Numbered from the stretch's first letter, positions 26,093 through 34,296 are shown. The stretch is DNA of 64,000 nucleotides from Streptomyces sp. CB02056 (GCF_001905545.1 NZ_LIPD01000003.1:779147-843146); one strand, 5' to 3'. Notes: a model not told the origin generated them from the letters alone. Numbers and translations: made by a program.

Positions 26093-27400
26093 ATGACGCG
26101 CACCCTTGTCGCCGAGCTGCCCGCGCACCTGGAGGAGACGGTCACCGTCTACGGGTGGGTGAACACGCTCCGACTCCAGCGGCGCATCCAGTTCGTCCTG
26201 GTCCGGGACCACACCGGTCTCGTGCAGGTCACCCACCTCCGGGGTGGGGAGGACGACGTCATCGAGGCCGCCTTCGAGGGCGTGACGGTCGAGTCCGCCG
26301 TGAAGATCACCGGCCGGGTGGTCGCCAACCCGCAGGTCAAGCTCGGTGGTCTGGAGATCGTCCCGACCCGCGTGGAGGTCGTCTCACCGGCCGAGCCGAA
26401 GCTGCCGATCGACGAGAAGACCGGGATCGACCAGCGCCTGGACTGGCGGTTCCTCGACATCCGGCGGCCCTCCCAGCAGCTGGTCTTCGACGTCCAGACG
26501 ACCGTCGAGCGGGCGATGCGGGAGGTGGCGGCCGAGGAGGGCTTCACCGAGCTGCACACGCCGAAGCTCATGGGGACGGCCTCCGAGTCGGGCGCCGAGG
26601 TGTTCGAGGTCGGCTACTTCGGCCGGACCGCCTACCTCGCCCAGTCCCCGCAGTTCTACAAGCAGATGGCCATCGCGGGCGGCATCGACCGGGTCTTCGA
26701 GATCGGGCCGGTGTTCCGTGCCGAGCCGTCCTTCACCTCCCGGCACGCCACCGAGTTCACCGGGGTCGACGTCGAGATCGCCTGGGTCGACGGGGCCGAG
26801 GACGTGATGGCCTTCGAGGAGCGGATGCTGCACCGCGTCCTGACCGCCGTGGCCGAGCGCCACGGCGCGGCGATCGCCGAGCACTTCGGCACCCGGGTCG
26901 TCGTCCCGGAACTGCCGTTCCCCCGGATCACGATGGCCGACGCGCTGGCCCGGCTCCGCGCCACCGGCTGGGACCCGGAGGGCGTCAAGGAGGACCTCGA
27001 CCCCGAGGGCGAGCGGGCGCTGTGCGGCCTGATCGCCGAGGAGACCGGGCACGAGTTCGTCTTCGTCACCCGCTTCCCGGCCGCCGTGCGGCCGTTCTAC
27101 CACCTGCGGCCGGAGGACGACCCGAGCGTCACCGAGTCCTTCGACCTGCTGTGGAAGGGCGTGGAGATCACCACCGGCGCCCAGCGCGAGCACCGGTACG
27201 ACCGCCTCGTCGCCCAGGCCCGGGAGAAGGGCATGGACACCGGCCCGCTCTCCGGGTACCTCGACTGCTTCCGCTACGGCACCCCGCCGCACGGCGGGCT
27301 CGGTCTGGGGCTCGGCCGGCTGCTGATGCTGGCGGTCGGCCTGCCGTCGATCCGCGAGGCGACGTTCCTCTTCCGGGGCCCGCACCGCCTCGAACCGTAG
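26093..27400 (+). CDS. aspS: Archaeal-type aspartyl-tRNA synthetase (possibly Asp-tRNA(Asn))
   Basis: The 435-residue class IIb synthetase joins Asp to tRNA. It has an N-terminal OB-fold (VTVYGWVNTLRLQRRIQFVLVRD), then a catalytic core with RLDWRFLDIRRP. TPKLMGTASESGAEVFEV and LAQSPQFYKQ follow, and motif 2 is IGPVFRAEPSFTSRHATEF. It lacks the bacterial GAD insertion, so it matches the short archaeal/non-discriminating type. Motif 3 reads GLGLGLGRLLM, where Gly replaces the usual Glu/Asp before the invariant Arg. A housekeeping bacterial-type aspS is probably elsewhere. This copy may serve Asp-tRNA(Asn) or another role. Confidence 0.85.
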   Translation: MTRTLVAELPAHLEETVTVYGWVNTLRLQRRIQFVLVRDHTGLVQVTHLRGGEDDVIEAAFEGVTVESAVKITGRVVANPQVKLGGLEIVPTRVEVVSPAEPKLPIDEKTGIDQRLDWRFLDIRRPSQQLVFDVQTTVERAMREVAAEEGFTELHTPKLMGTASESGAEVFEVGYFGRTAYLAQSPQFYKQMAIAGGIDRVFEIGPVFRAEPSFTSRHATEFTGVDVEIAWVDGAEDVMAFEERMLHRVLTAVAERHGAAIAEHFGTRVVVPELPFPRITMADALARLRATGWDPEGVKEDLDPEGERALCGLIAEETGHEFVFVTRFPAAVRPFYHLRPEDDPSVTESFDLLWKGVEITTGAQREHRYDRLVAQAREKGMDTGPLSGYLDCFRYGTPPHGGLGLGLGRLLMLAVGLPSIREATFLFRGPHRLEP

Positions 27401-27430
27401 GGCGTCGAACCGTAGGCGGGGGACCGGAAG

Positions 27431-27483
27431 ACGGAACGGGCCGCGCCCGAGGAGATCCTTTCCTCGGGCGCGGCCCGTTCCGT
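27431..27483. terminator. Bidirectional terminator, aspS paralogue / ndgR
   Basis: A 23-bp perfect stem (27431-27453 with 27461-27483) and a 7-nt loop sit between convergent genes. It is the longest perfect hairpin in the window. Confidence 0.85.
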
Positions 27484-27512
27484 TCGTGCGTTCCGGCCGC
27501 GCTGCCCGGCGG

Positions 27513-28226
27513 TCAGCTGCGGCGGAGGGCCTCGGTGAGCCGGTTGGCGGCCTCGATGATGGCCTGGGCGTGCAGGCGACCCGGGTGGCGGGTGAGCCGC
27601 TCGATGGGGCCGGAGACGGAGACGGCGGCCACCACGCGGTTGGACGGCCCGCGGACGGGGGCGGAGACGGACGCGACGCCCGGCTCGCGCTCCCCGATGG
27701 ACTGGGCCCAGCCGCGGCGGCGGACGCCGCTGAGCGCGGTGGCGGTGAAGCGGGCGCCCTGGAGGCCTCGGTGGAGGCGCTCGGGCTCTTCCCAGGCGAG
27801 GAGGACCTGGGCGGCGGAGCCGGCCTTCATCGGCAGGGTGCTGCCGACGGGGACGGTGTCGCGCAGACCGGAGAGTCGTTCGGCGGCGGCGACGCAGATG
27901 CGCATCTCGCCCTGGCGGCGGTAGAGCTGCGCGCTCTCCCCGGTGACGTCGCGCAGGTGGGTGAGGACGGGGCCCGCGGTGGCGAGCAGTCGGTCCTCGC
28001 CGGCGGCGGCGGAGAGTTCGGACAGGCGGGGGCCGAGGATGAAGCGGCCCTGCATGTCGCGGGTGACCAGGCGGTGGTGTTCGAGTGCGACGGCGAGTCT
28101 GTGGGCGGTGGGGCGCGCCAGACCGGTGGCGGCGACCAGCCCCGCCAGTGTGGCGGGGCCCGACTCCAGTGCGCTGAGCACCAGAGCGGCCTTGTCGAGA
28201 ACGCCGACGCCGCTAGTGTTGTCCAT
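27513..28226 (-). CDS. ndgR: IclR family regulator NdgR
   Basis: The 237-residue protein starts MDNTSGVGVLDKAALVLSAL and has an N-terminal winged helix (LAGLVAATGLARPTAHRLAVAL). An IclR effector domain follows (ITGESAQLYRRQG-like, PVGSTLPMKAGSAAQVLLAWEE, SGVRRRGWAQSIGEREPGVASV). The sequence closely matches Streptomyces NdgR, which controls leucine/isoleucine and methionine genes and links nitrogen supply to antibiotic production. In Streptomyces ndgR is normally divergent from leuCD. Here leuCD is absent and a 5S rRNA gene lies upstream. Confidence 0.92.
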   Translation of the reverse strand: MDNTSGVGVLDKAALVLSALESGPATLAGLVAATGLARPTAHRLAVALEHHRLVTRDMQGRFILGPRLSELSAAAGEDRLLATAGPVLTHLRDVTGESAQLYRRQGEMRICVAAAERLSGLRDTVPVGSTLPMKAGSAAQVLLAWEEPERLHRGLQGARFTATALSGVRRRGWAQSIGEREPGVASVSAPVRGPSNRVVAAVSVSGPIERLTRHPGRLHAQAIIEAANRLTEALRRS

Positions 28227-28273
28227 AGCATGATATTGCAGTCTCAGGTAGCGAGACGCAAGTCTGTTTCGAT

Positions 28274-28338
28274 GTCCGCCATCCTCTCAGATGCCCGCAA
28301 AGCACCACTTCCGGGACTCGGCGTCTCGGATGGCGGAC
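28274..28338. promoter_or_regulatory. Spaced 11-bp inverted repeat upstream of ndgR
   Basis: GTCCGCCATCC (28274-28284) and GGATGGCGGAC (28328-28338) are perfect inverted copies. A smaller one (GTCTC/GAGAC near 28242-28258) lies closer to the ndgR start. They may be regulator sites or remnants of the rearrangement that removed leuCD. Confidence 0.4.
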
Positions 28339-28407
28339 GCGCCGCTGCGGGCGGGTCGGCGCCCGCACTGGAAGCGGGGAACAGCCGGGGAACGGCCGGG
28401 GAAACGC

Positions 28408-28448
28408 AAAAAGCCCCTGCCGTGTCTCTTTCGAAACACGGCAGGGGC
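28408..28448 (-). terminator. Rho-independent terminator of the 5S gene
   Basis: On the minus strand a 13-bp stem (GCCCCTGCCGTGT with its complement, 10-nt loop) is followed by TTTTTGCG. This is the classical stem plus T-tract seen after rRNA operons. Confidence 0.9.
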
Positions 28449-28459
28449 CGTAAGAAGAA

Positions 28460-28577
28460 TTCGGCGGCGTCCTACTCTCCCACAGGGTCCCCCCTGCAGT
28501 ACCATCGGCGCTGAAAGGCTTAGCTTCCGGGTTCGGAATGGAGCCGGGCGTTTCCCTCTCGCTATGACCACCGAAAT
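28460..28577 (-). rRNA. rrf: 5S ribosomal RNA (solitary copy)
   Basis: The minus strand shows all 5S hallmarks: TTTCGGTGGTCATAGCG at the 5' end, GAGGGAAACGCCCGG, CATTCCGAACCCGGAAG (loop B/C), CAGCGCCGATGGTACTGCA, and GTGGGAGAGTAGGACGCCG. The last pairs back to the 5' end. Length is about 118 nt. No 23S, 16S or tRNA precedes it: the DNA upstream on its strand is a short leader, then the divergent response regulator gene. It therefore appears to be an orphan 5S gene. Ends are accurate to a few bases. Confidence 0.95.
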
Positions 28578-28973
28578 GATCGGGCCGGGCAATTGCTCGA
28601 AAGCACTGCCTACGCCTCGCTGTAAATCATAGCAGGAGGAAAAGCGAACGGATTCCGCGGTCCCGAGGGGCCGGTCGCGTCCGGGGGGTCGCTCGCGACC
28701 GGGGGTCGGGCCGACCGGCGGGCGGTGTCCACCCGTCGGCTCCCGTCGACCCGCTCGGAGGGGGAGCCGGCACACCGAGGGGGCGCGTCACGCAGCGTGT
28801 GCGCCCCGTCCGTCGTGTCCACGCCCGTGCGCACACCACCGACCCCACCCCTGTGCGCCGATCGCCCAAAAACCGACCGATAAGGTGTTAATCCAACATT
28901 CATCCATGCCGCATAGCCTCCGGGGGCTAGCCTCATGCTGAACGTCATCGTCCGACCGGGAGGCGAAAGCCCC
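28578..28973. other. Divergent promoter region, 5S gene / two-component system
   Basis: The 396-bp gap carries a 5S leader and putative promoter on the left. GC hairpins occupy the middle (GGGGCGCG/TGCGCCCC near 28780-28810). An AT-richer stretch (GATAAGGTGTTAAT near 28880) on the right probably holds the promoter of the response regulator. No other gene is seen. Confidence 0.5.
28626..28631 (-). promoter_or_regulatory. -10 element for the solitary 5S gene
   Basis: TATGAT on the minus strand matches five of six consensus bases and sits 49 nt before the 5S 5' end. No TTGACA-like -35 is visible at 16-19 bp. It would give a short leader to be trimmed by RNase processing. Confidence 0.4.
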
Positions 28974-29762
28974 GTGCAAGGCACTGTCACCACACCAGGC
29001 GGTTCCACGGTGCCCGGCGGCCAGGGCGAGGCGTTCCTGCTCGTCGTGGACGACGAGCCCAACATCCGCGAGCTGCTCTCCGCCTCGCTGCGCTTCTCCG
29101 GCTTCCGCGTCGCCTCCGCCGCCACCGGCACCGAGGCGCTCGAACTGGTCGCCGCCGAGCGCCCGGACCTGGTCGTCCTCGACGTGATGCTCCCCGACCT
29201 CGACGGCTTCACCGTCGTCGAGAAGCTGCGCGAGCGCACCAGCCGCGGGCAGATAGCCGGGCCGGCCCACGGGCACCCCGCCGACCACCTGCCGGTGCTC
29301 TTCCTCACCGCCAAGGACGGCGTCGGCGACAAGGTCCAGGGCCTGGCCGCCGGGGCGGACGACTACGTCACCAAGCCCTTCAGCCTGGAGGAGCTGATCG
29401 CCCGGATCCGCGCCATCCTGCGCCGGGCCGGCGGGCCCGCCGAGGACGGCCGACTGGTCGTCGCCGACCTCAGCCTCGACCCGGTCGCCCACGAGGTCAC
29501 CCGGGGCGGCACCCCGGTCTCGCTCTCCCCGACCGAGTTCAAGCTGCTGCACTACCTGATGGCCAATGTCGGCCGGGTGGTCTCCAAGTCGCAGATCCTC
29601 GACCACGTCTGGGCCTACGACTTCGGCGGGGACCTCTCCATCGTCGAGTCGTACATCTCCTACCTGCGCCGCAAGCTCGACTCCGGCCCGGTGCACGGCC
29701 CCAAGCTGATCCACACCGTGCGCGGCATCGGCTACGCCCTGCGCCGCCCCCCGCAGGGCTGA
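28974..29762 (+). CDS. OmpR/PhoB-family response regulator
   Basis: The receiver domain has the acidic pair in VVDDEPN, the phospho-acceptor Asp in VVLDVMLP, Thr in LFLTAKD and Lys in VTKPF. The C-terminal winged helix (LSPTEFKLLHYLMANVGRVVSKSQILDHVW ... SYISYLRRKLD ... IHTVRGIGYALR) binds DNA. A receiver insert (SRGQIAGPAHGHPADH) is longer than usual. The GTG at 28974 with GGGAGG upstream is chosen; an in-frame ATG lies at 28935. It is co-transcribed with the kinase 12 bp downstream. The stimulus is unknown. Confidence 0.92.
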   Translation: MQGTVTTPGGSTVPGGQGEAFLLVVDDEPNIRELLSASLRFSGFRVASAATGTEALELVAAERPDLVVLDVMLPDLDGFTVVEKLRERTSRGQIAGPAHGHPADHLPVLFLTAKDGVGDKVQGLAAGADDYVTKPFSLEELIARIRAILRRAGGPAEDGRLVVADLSLDPVAHEVTRGGTPVSLSPTEFKLLHYLMANVGRVVSKSQILDHVWAYDFGGDLSIVESYISYLRRKLDSGPVHGPKLIHTVRGIGYALRRPPQG

Positions 29763-29774
29763 CCGGACCCGCTC

Positions 29775-31274
29775 GTGCCCGCCCGCTTCTCCTCCCGGCT
29801 GTCGCTGCGCGCCCGGCTGCTGGTGCTCGTGTTCGCGCTGGTCGCCACCGGGCTCGCGGTCAGCGACACCTTCGTGCTCGGCGCCGTACGGACCCAGCTG
29901 GTGGAGCAGCTGGACGAACAGCTCCAGCGGTACGGGCTGCCGCTCTCCCGCAAGCCCCCGAGCCAGGTGGTCGCGCCGGCCGCGGGGAAGCCCCTGGTCG
30001 CCGGGCGGCGGGTCAGCCTGCCCAGCCAGTACCTGGTGCAGTACCTCTCCTCGGACGGCAAGGTCCAGGCGCTGATGCGCCAGCCCGTCTCGGACAGCGA
30101 CCCGGCGCCCCAGCTGGCCGGACTGGACCCGACCCGGACCGCCCCCGACGTCCCCTTCGACCTGCCCGACCAGCGCGGCCGGCACAGCTGGCGGGTGCTG
30201 GTGCTGCCGCTCCAGGCCCCCCGCGGGCAGGCCGCCAACCCCAGCGCGTACGCCTCGCCGACGGTCACCCCGACCTACGTCATGGTGGCGGTCTCCCGCG
30301 AGGACATCGACGCCACCATCGGCAGGCTGAGCACCTCCTTCCTGGCCATCGGCGGCGGCGTCCTGGTGCTGATCGCCGCGCTCGGCTTCTTCGCGGTGCG
30401 CGCCGGGCTGCGGCCGCTGCGCCGGATCGAGGCGGGCGCCGAGCGGATCGCGGCCGGCGAGCTGTCGCACCGGATGCCGGAGCTCTCCCCGGGCACCGAG
30501 GTCGGCCGGCTGTCGATCGCGCTCAACGGGATGCTCACCCAGATCGAGGCGGCCTTCGCGGCCCGCGCCGAGTCCGAGGCCCGGATGCGGCGCTTCGTCG
30601 CGGACGCCTCGCACGAGCTGCGCACCCCGCTGGCCGGCATCCGCGGCTTCGCCGAGCTGTACCGGATGGGCGCGCTGCCCACCGAGGCCGACGTCAAGCG
30701 GACCATGACCCGGATCGAGAGCGAGGCCGACCGGATGGGCGCCCTGGTCGAGGACCTGCTGGTGCTCGCCCGGCTGGACGAGGAGCGCCCGCTCGACCTC
30801 GCCCCGATGGACCTGCGCACCCTCGCCGCCGACGCGCTGCACGACCTCACCGCCCTTGACCCGAGCCGCCCGGTCGCGCTCACCGGTCCGGCCGGCACCG
30901 GCGCGCCCGGCGCGGCGCCCGTCCTCGGCGACGAGGCGCGGCTGCGGCAGGTGGTCACCAACCTGGTCGGCAACGCGGTCAAGCACACCCCGGCCGGCAC
31001 CCCGGTCCGGATCGGGGTGGGCGCCGGCCCCGGCGGCGTCTGCTTGCTGGAGGTCGCCGACTCCGGCCCGGGCCTCACCGAGGAGCAGGCCCAGCGGGTC
31101 TTCGACCGGTTCTTCCGGGTCGACGCCTCCCGCAGCCGCGACAACGGCGGCGGCGCCGGCCTCGGCCTCGCCATCGCCACCGCCCTCACCCGCGCCCACG
31201 GCGGCACCCTCACCCTGCACACCGCCCCGGGCGAGGGCGCCACCTTCCGCGTCGAACTCCCCCGGCAGCGCTGA
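29775..31274 (+). CDS. Sensor histidine kinase
   Basis: The 499-residue kinase has two membrane helices (about 13-35 and 192-215) around an extracellular sensor of about 155 residues. A HAMP linker (RPLRRIEAGAERIAAGELSHRM), H-box (ADASHELRTPLAGI), N-box (NLVGNAVKHT), DSGPGL and a Gly-rich lid (GGGAGLGLAIA) follow. All catalytic motifs are intact. It starts at a GTG and phosphorylates the upstream regulator. The layout is close to actinobacterial TcrY/PrrB-like kinases. The following gene encodes a surface protein that could be a target. Confidence 0.93.
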   Translation: MPARFSSRLSLRARLLVLVFALVATGLAVSDTFVLGAVRTQLVEQLDEQLQRYGLPLSRKPPSQVVAPAAGKPLVAGRRVSLPSQYLVQYLSSDGKVQALMRQPVSDSDPAPQLAGLDPTRTAPDVPFDLPDQRGRHSWRVLVLPLQAPRGQAANPSAYASPTVTPTYVMVAVSREDIDATIGRLSTSFLAIGGGVLVLIAALGFFAVRAGLRPLRRIEAGAERIAAGELSHRMPELSPGTEVGRLSIALNGMLTQIEAAFAARAESEARMRRFVADASHELRTPLAGIRGFAELYRMGALPTEADVKRTMTRIESEADRMGALVEDLLVLARLDEERPLDLAPMDLRTLAADALHDLTALDPSRPVALTGPAGTGAPGAAPVLGDEARLRQVVTNLVGNAVKHTPAGTPVRIGVGAGPGGVCLLEVADSGPGLTEEQAQRVFDRFFRVDASRSRDNGGGAGLGLAIATALTRAHGGTLTLHTAPGEGATFRVELPRQR

Positions 31275-31285
31275 CCGGATTCCCG

Positions 31286-31339
31286 CGGGGCCGAATGCCG
31301 CGAATTCGGCCCCGCCGACCCGAATGCCACGAATTCGGG
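31286..31339 (+). terminator. Tandem terminator hairpins after the two-component system
   Basis: Two similar hairpins follow each other. CGGGGCCGAAT/ATTCGGCCCCG has an 11-bp stem and a 7-nt loop. CCCGAAT/ATTCGGG has a 7-bp stem and a near-identical loop (GCCGCGA against GCCACGA). The second looks like a duplicate of the first. Confidence 0.7.
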
Positions 31340-31535
31340 CGTTCGGGGCGCGCTTTTGCCCCGGCTTTGTCGACTCGTCAATTCCCCGGCGAACCCGGAA
31401 GGTTGGACGCCCGGTCATTGCCGGAATCCGGCATGGAGCGTTAAGAATGCGTGTGCCTATGATCGGCGTCGTCCGGCCGTGAGGAACCCTCCGGCCGTGA
31501 CCCTTGCTTTTCCTTTCGACCCGAAAGGGGTCATC

Positions 31536-32423
31536 GTGAACCTCCGCCGTTCGCTGGTCTCGGCCGTCCTCGTCGCCGCCGTCGTCTCGCCCGCCGCCGT
31601 GCTCTCCGCCGCGCCCGCCTTCGCGGAGTCGGCGTCGGTGACGCAGACCCGGAGCGACAGCGGCTCGATCGCCGAGCTGGAGCAGGCCGCCGGGGCCGCG
31701 GCCAAGGCCCACACGGCGGCCGTCGCGAACGAGGCCGAGGTCACGGCCGAGGCCACCGCGTTCCTGAAGGACCCGCAGCCCTACCAGGGCAGGCTCCAGG
31801 AGGCGCGGGCCGCCGCCAAGCAGGCCGCCGCGACCAGGGAGACCACCGACAAGGAGGCCGAGGAGGCCGCCCGGGCGTACGGCACCGCCAAGGAGGAGGA
31901 CCTCCCCAAGGCCAGGGAGCGGATGCTGAAGGCGTTCGAGGCCGCCAACGCCGCCACCGCCGCGGACGAGAAGGCCAAGGCCGCCGTGACCGCCGCGGGC
32001 AAGGCCCTGGACGACGCCAAGGTCGAGGCGTTCCGGCGGATCTCCACGGCCCAGGAGGCCACCAAGGCCGCGGCCGCCACCAAGGCCGCCGCGGACAAGG
32101 CGCTCGCCGACGCCCGGGCCGCCGCCGCGAAGCCGGTCGAGAAGCCGGCCGAGCAGCCCGCCGCCGGCACCCCGGCCTCGGACACCGCCGCGACCAAGGC
32201 GTCCACCGCGACCAGGGCCACCACCGCCTCGAACAGGTCGACCACCTCGACCAGCACCGCGACCGCCACGCAGGCCGCCACCACCGGCTCGGCCACCGAA
32301 CTCGCCGACACCGGTTCCAACCCCGCCACCCCGTACCTCGCCCTGGGCTCCGGCCTCGCCCTCGGCCTCGGCGCCGCCGCCCTCTACGTCTCCCGCCGCA
32401 AGCCGGCCCGCTCGGCTTCCTGA
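31536..32423 (+). CDS. LAXTG cell-wall-anchored Ala-rich coiled-coil protein
   Basis: From the GTG at 31536 the 295-residue protein has a signal peptide (LVSAVLVAAVVSPAAVLSAAPAFA). A long Ala/Lys/Glu-rich helical region (about 30-200, EAARAYGTAKEEDLPKARER) is followed by a Thr/Ser/Ala linker. It ends with the sorting signal LADTG, a hydrophobic helix and RRKPARS. LAXTG is the recognition motif of actinobacterial class E sortases, so the protein should be linked to peptidoglycan. It follows the two-component system after a double terminator. Its function is probably structural or adhesive. Confidence 0.85.
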   Translation: MNLRRSLVSAVLVAAVVSPAAVLSAAPAFAESASVTQTRSDSGSIAELEQAAGAAAKAHTAAVANEAEVTAEATAFLKDPQPYQGRLQEARAAAKQAAATRETTDKEAEEAARAYGTAKEEDLPKARERMLKAFEAANAATAADEKAKAAVTAAGKALDDAKVEAFRRISTAQEATKAAAATKAAADKALADARAAAAKPVEKPAEQPAAGTPASDTAATKASTATRATTASNRSTTSTSTATATQAATTGSATELADTGSNPATPYLALGSGLALGLGAAALYVSRRKPARSAS

Positions 32424-32434
32424 CCCACCAGGTC

Positions 32435-32459
32435 CGCGCCCGCCCGAAAGGCGGGCGCG
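32435..32459 (+). terminator. Terminator of the LAXTG protein gene
   Basis: CGCGCCCGCC and GGCGGGCGCG pair over 10 bp with a CGAAA loop, 12 bp after the stop. Confidence 0.7.
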
Positions 32460-32648
32460 ACCACCCCCGAACCGCAGGACAGGCCCCGGCCCGTCCTGCG
32501 GTTCCGGCGTTCCCGGCCCCGAAACTCCTCGATCGAGTGAACCCGTTGCCGTTCACCCGGCCGACCCCCAGGTCGCGTGCGACCGTGCTGCCGTTGCTCA
32601 CGCGGGCTCGCGCGGGCTGATCACTGGACGGGAAATTGGGGTGTTCCG

Positions 32649-32915
32649 ATGAGCGCGGTTGCTGTTGAGGAGACCGGCGTGGACCTGGACCAGGCGCTGT
32701 GGGAGATGTGGAAGTCCATGGACGTCCCCGAGGGCATCCATGTGGAGATCATCGAGGGGTTCGACGCAGTCACCGTCCTCACCGGCCCCGACCCCGAGCG
32801 CCGTGCCTACGCGACCTCGACCCGGGTCCCGTACGGCAAGGAGGCCGTGATCCCCGAGGGCCCCGCCAAGGGCTTCGTGATCGGTCCCGAGATCACCGGT
32901 GAGCGCCGTGGCTGA
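32649..32915 (+). CDS. Internally deleted Uma2-like protein
   Basis: The 88-residue product joins an N-terminal Uma2 segment (LDQALWEMWKSMDVPEGIHVEIIEG) directly to what looks like a Uma2 C-terminal segment (VTVLTGPDPERRAYATSTRVPYGKE, then an IPEGPAKGF loop). The central part that carries the restriction-endonuclease-like active site is missing. Intact Uma2 proteins are about 190 residues and abundant in Streptomyces. The product is therefore probably inactive or a regulatory remnant. It overlaps the next gene by 17 nt. Confidence 0.6.
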   Translation: MSAVAVEETGVDLDQALWEMWKSMDVPEGIHVEIIEGFDAVTVLTGPDPERRAYATSTRVPYGKEAVIPEGPAKGFVIGPEITGERRG

Positions 32916-34269
32916 ACGCGGCGCGTCGTTCAGGCGGGACCTGTCGGAGTGGCGGATCGTGCTGGTCGCGTGGCGGCTGCTGGTGCTGCAGGCGGCGGAT
33001 CCGGTGGTGGCGGCGGGGATGGCGGAGCACTCGACGTACCGGGCGCACCCGTGGCGGCGGGTGGAGCACACGCTGGGCAGCGGGCGACGGCTGTTCTACC
33101 AGGACGCGGACGCGCTGCGCCGGGAGGTCGCGCGGCTGGAGCGGGCGCACAAGCGGATCCGGGGGACGGGGCCGGACGGGCGGCCGTACGACGCCGGGGA
33201 CGCGGCGACCAGGGCGTGGGTGCTGCTGACGCTCTTCGAGGGCGTGGTCGCGATGCGCCGGCTGGGCGGGGACCGGTACGACGCGGGGGAGTTGGCGCAG
33301 GCGTACGCGGAGTTCCGGGAGGCGGTCGCCGTCTTCGACCTCCCGAAGGGCGAGATCCCGGAAACCGTGGGGGAGTTGCCGGCCTACTTCGCCCGGTACG
33401 CGCGGGAGCGGCTGGAGCACACCGAGGCGGCGCGCCACCTGTTGGACGACCTGCTGCGCGAGGCGCCCGCGCCGCGCCGGCTCCGGTTCCTCGGCGACGC
33501 GGGTTGGCGGGTGGTGCGGGTGGTGGTCGCCCGGGCGATCCGCGAGCTGACGGTGGCGGACCTGCCGCCGGCGGTGCGGGAGCGGTTCGGGCTGGTCCGG
33601 ACCCGGCGGGCCGCGCTGCTGTCCGCCGTGCTGCACCGCGGTGCCGGTGCGGTCGTCCCGCTCCTCCCGGACCGGCTGCGCTACCGCTCCCCGGAGGAGC
33701 ACCGGGCGCCGAAGCGCCACCGCCCGCACCGGGACGGCCGGGGGCCCCGGCTGGACCGCTTCTTCCGCGAGGTGCTCGACCAGACCGGCGACGGCTTCAT
33801 CACCGCGCACGACCTGCGGGCGATGGCGCACAACGTGTGCTGGCAGCTGGAGTTGGACGAGGCGGGCGAGGCCCGGGTGTACGAGGCCTTCGACAGCTGG
33901 TGGGAGCAGCTGCGCGCGGTGATGGACGCGAACGGGGACGGGAGGGTCAGCCGGGAGGAGTTCGTGGCGGCGACCCTGGCCGGCCTGGACCGGGACGAGG
34001 CCTACCTGGAGCGGGGGCTGCTGCCCGCGCTGCGGGCGGTGTTCACCGCGGCCGACACCGACGGCAGCGGCTTCCTGGAGTTCGACGAGTACCGCGCGGT
34101 GTTCGGCGGGCCGCGCGTGCACCCGGCGGAGCTGTCGCACGGTTTCCGCCGGCTGGACGCCGACGGGGACGGGCGGATCACCCGGGAGGAGTTCCTGGCC
34201 GGATTCACCGGGTTCTTCACGGCCCGCGCCGATTCCGTCCCGGGCACCGAGCTGCTCGGCCGCCCGTAG
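32899..34269 (+). CDS. DUF2236 (MpaB-like) domain fused to four EF-hands
   Basis: The 456-residue protein has two parts. Residues about 20-235 follow the DUF2236/MpaB oxygenase pattern (DPVVAAGMAEHSTYRAHPWRRVEHTL, then RAHKRIRGTGPDGRPYDAG and TRAWVLLTLFEGVV). After a basic linker, four EF-hand loops appear: DQTGDGFITAHD, DANGDGRVSREE, DTDGSGFLEFDE and DADGDGRITREE, all with good calcium ligands. The second half resembles calerythrin-type calcium sensors. Calcium control of an oxygenase-like domain is the simplest idea. It starts at GTG 32899 or 32908, overlapping the Uma2-like gene. Confidence 0.8.
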   Translation: MSAVAERGASFRRDLSEWRIVLVAWRLLVLQAADPVVAAGMAEHSTYRAHPWRRVEHTLGSGRRLFYQDADALRREVARLERAHKRIRGTGPDGRPYDAGDAATRAWVLLTLFEGVVAMRRLGGDRYDAGELAQAYAEFREAVAVFDLPKGEIPETVGELPAYFARYARERLEHTEAARHLLDDLLREAPAPRRLRFLGDAGWRVVRVVVARAIRELTVADLPPAVRERFGLVRTRRAALLSAVLHRGAGAVVPLLPDRLRYRSPEEHRAPKRHRPHRDGRGPRLDRFFREVLDQTGDGFITAHDLRAMAHNVCWQLELDEAGEARVYEAFDSWWEQLRAVMDANGDGRVSREEFVAATLAGLDRDEAYLERGLLPALRAVFTAADTDGSGFLEFDEYRAVFGGPRVHPAELSHGFRRLDADGDGRITREEFLAGFTGFFTARADSVPGTELLGRP

Positions 34270-34296
34270 GACGTGGCCCGCAGAGGCGAGTCCGAG

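Noticed and set aside
28578..28973. Remnant of 23S rRNA upstream of the 5S gene
   Set aside because: I could not recognise any 23S 3'-end sequence; the region reads as leader, GC hairpins and a promoter.
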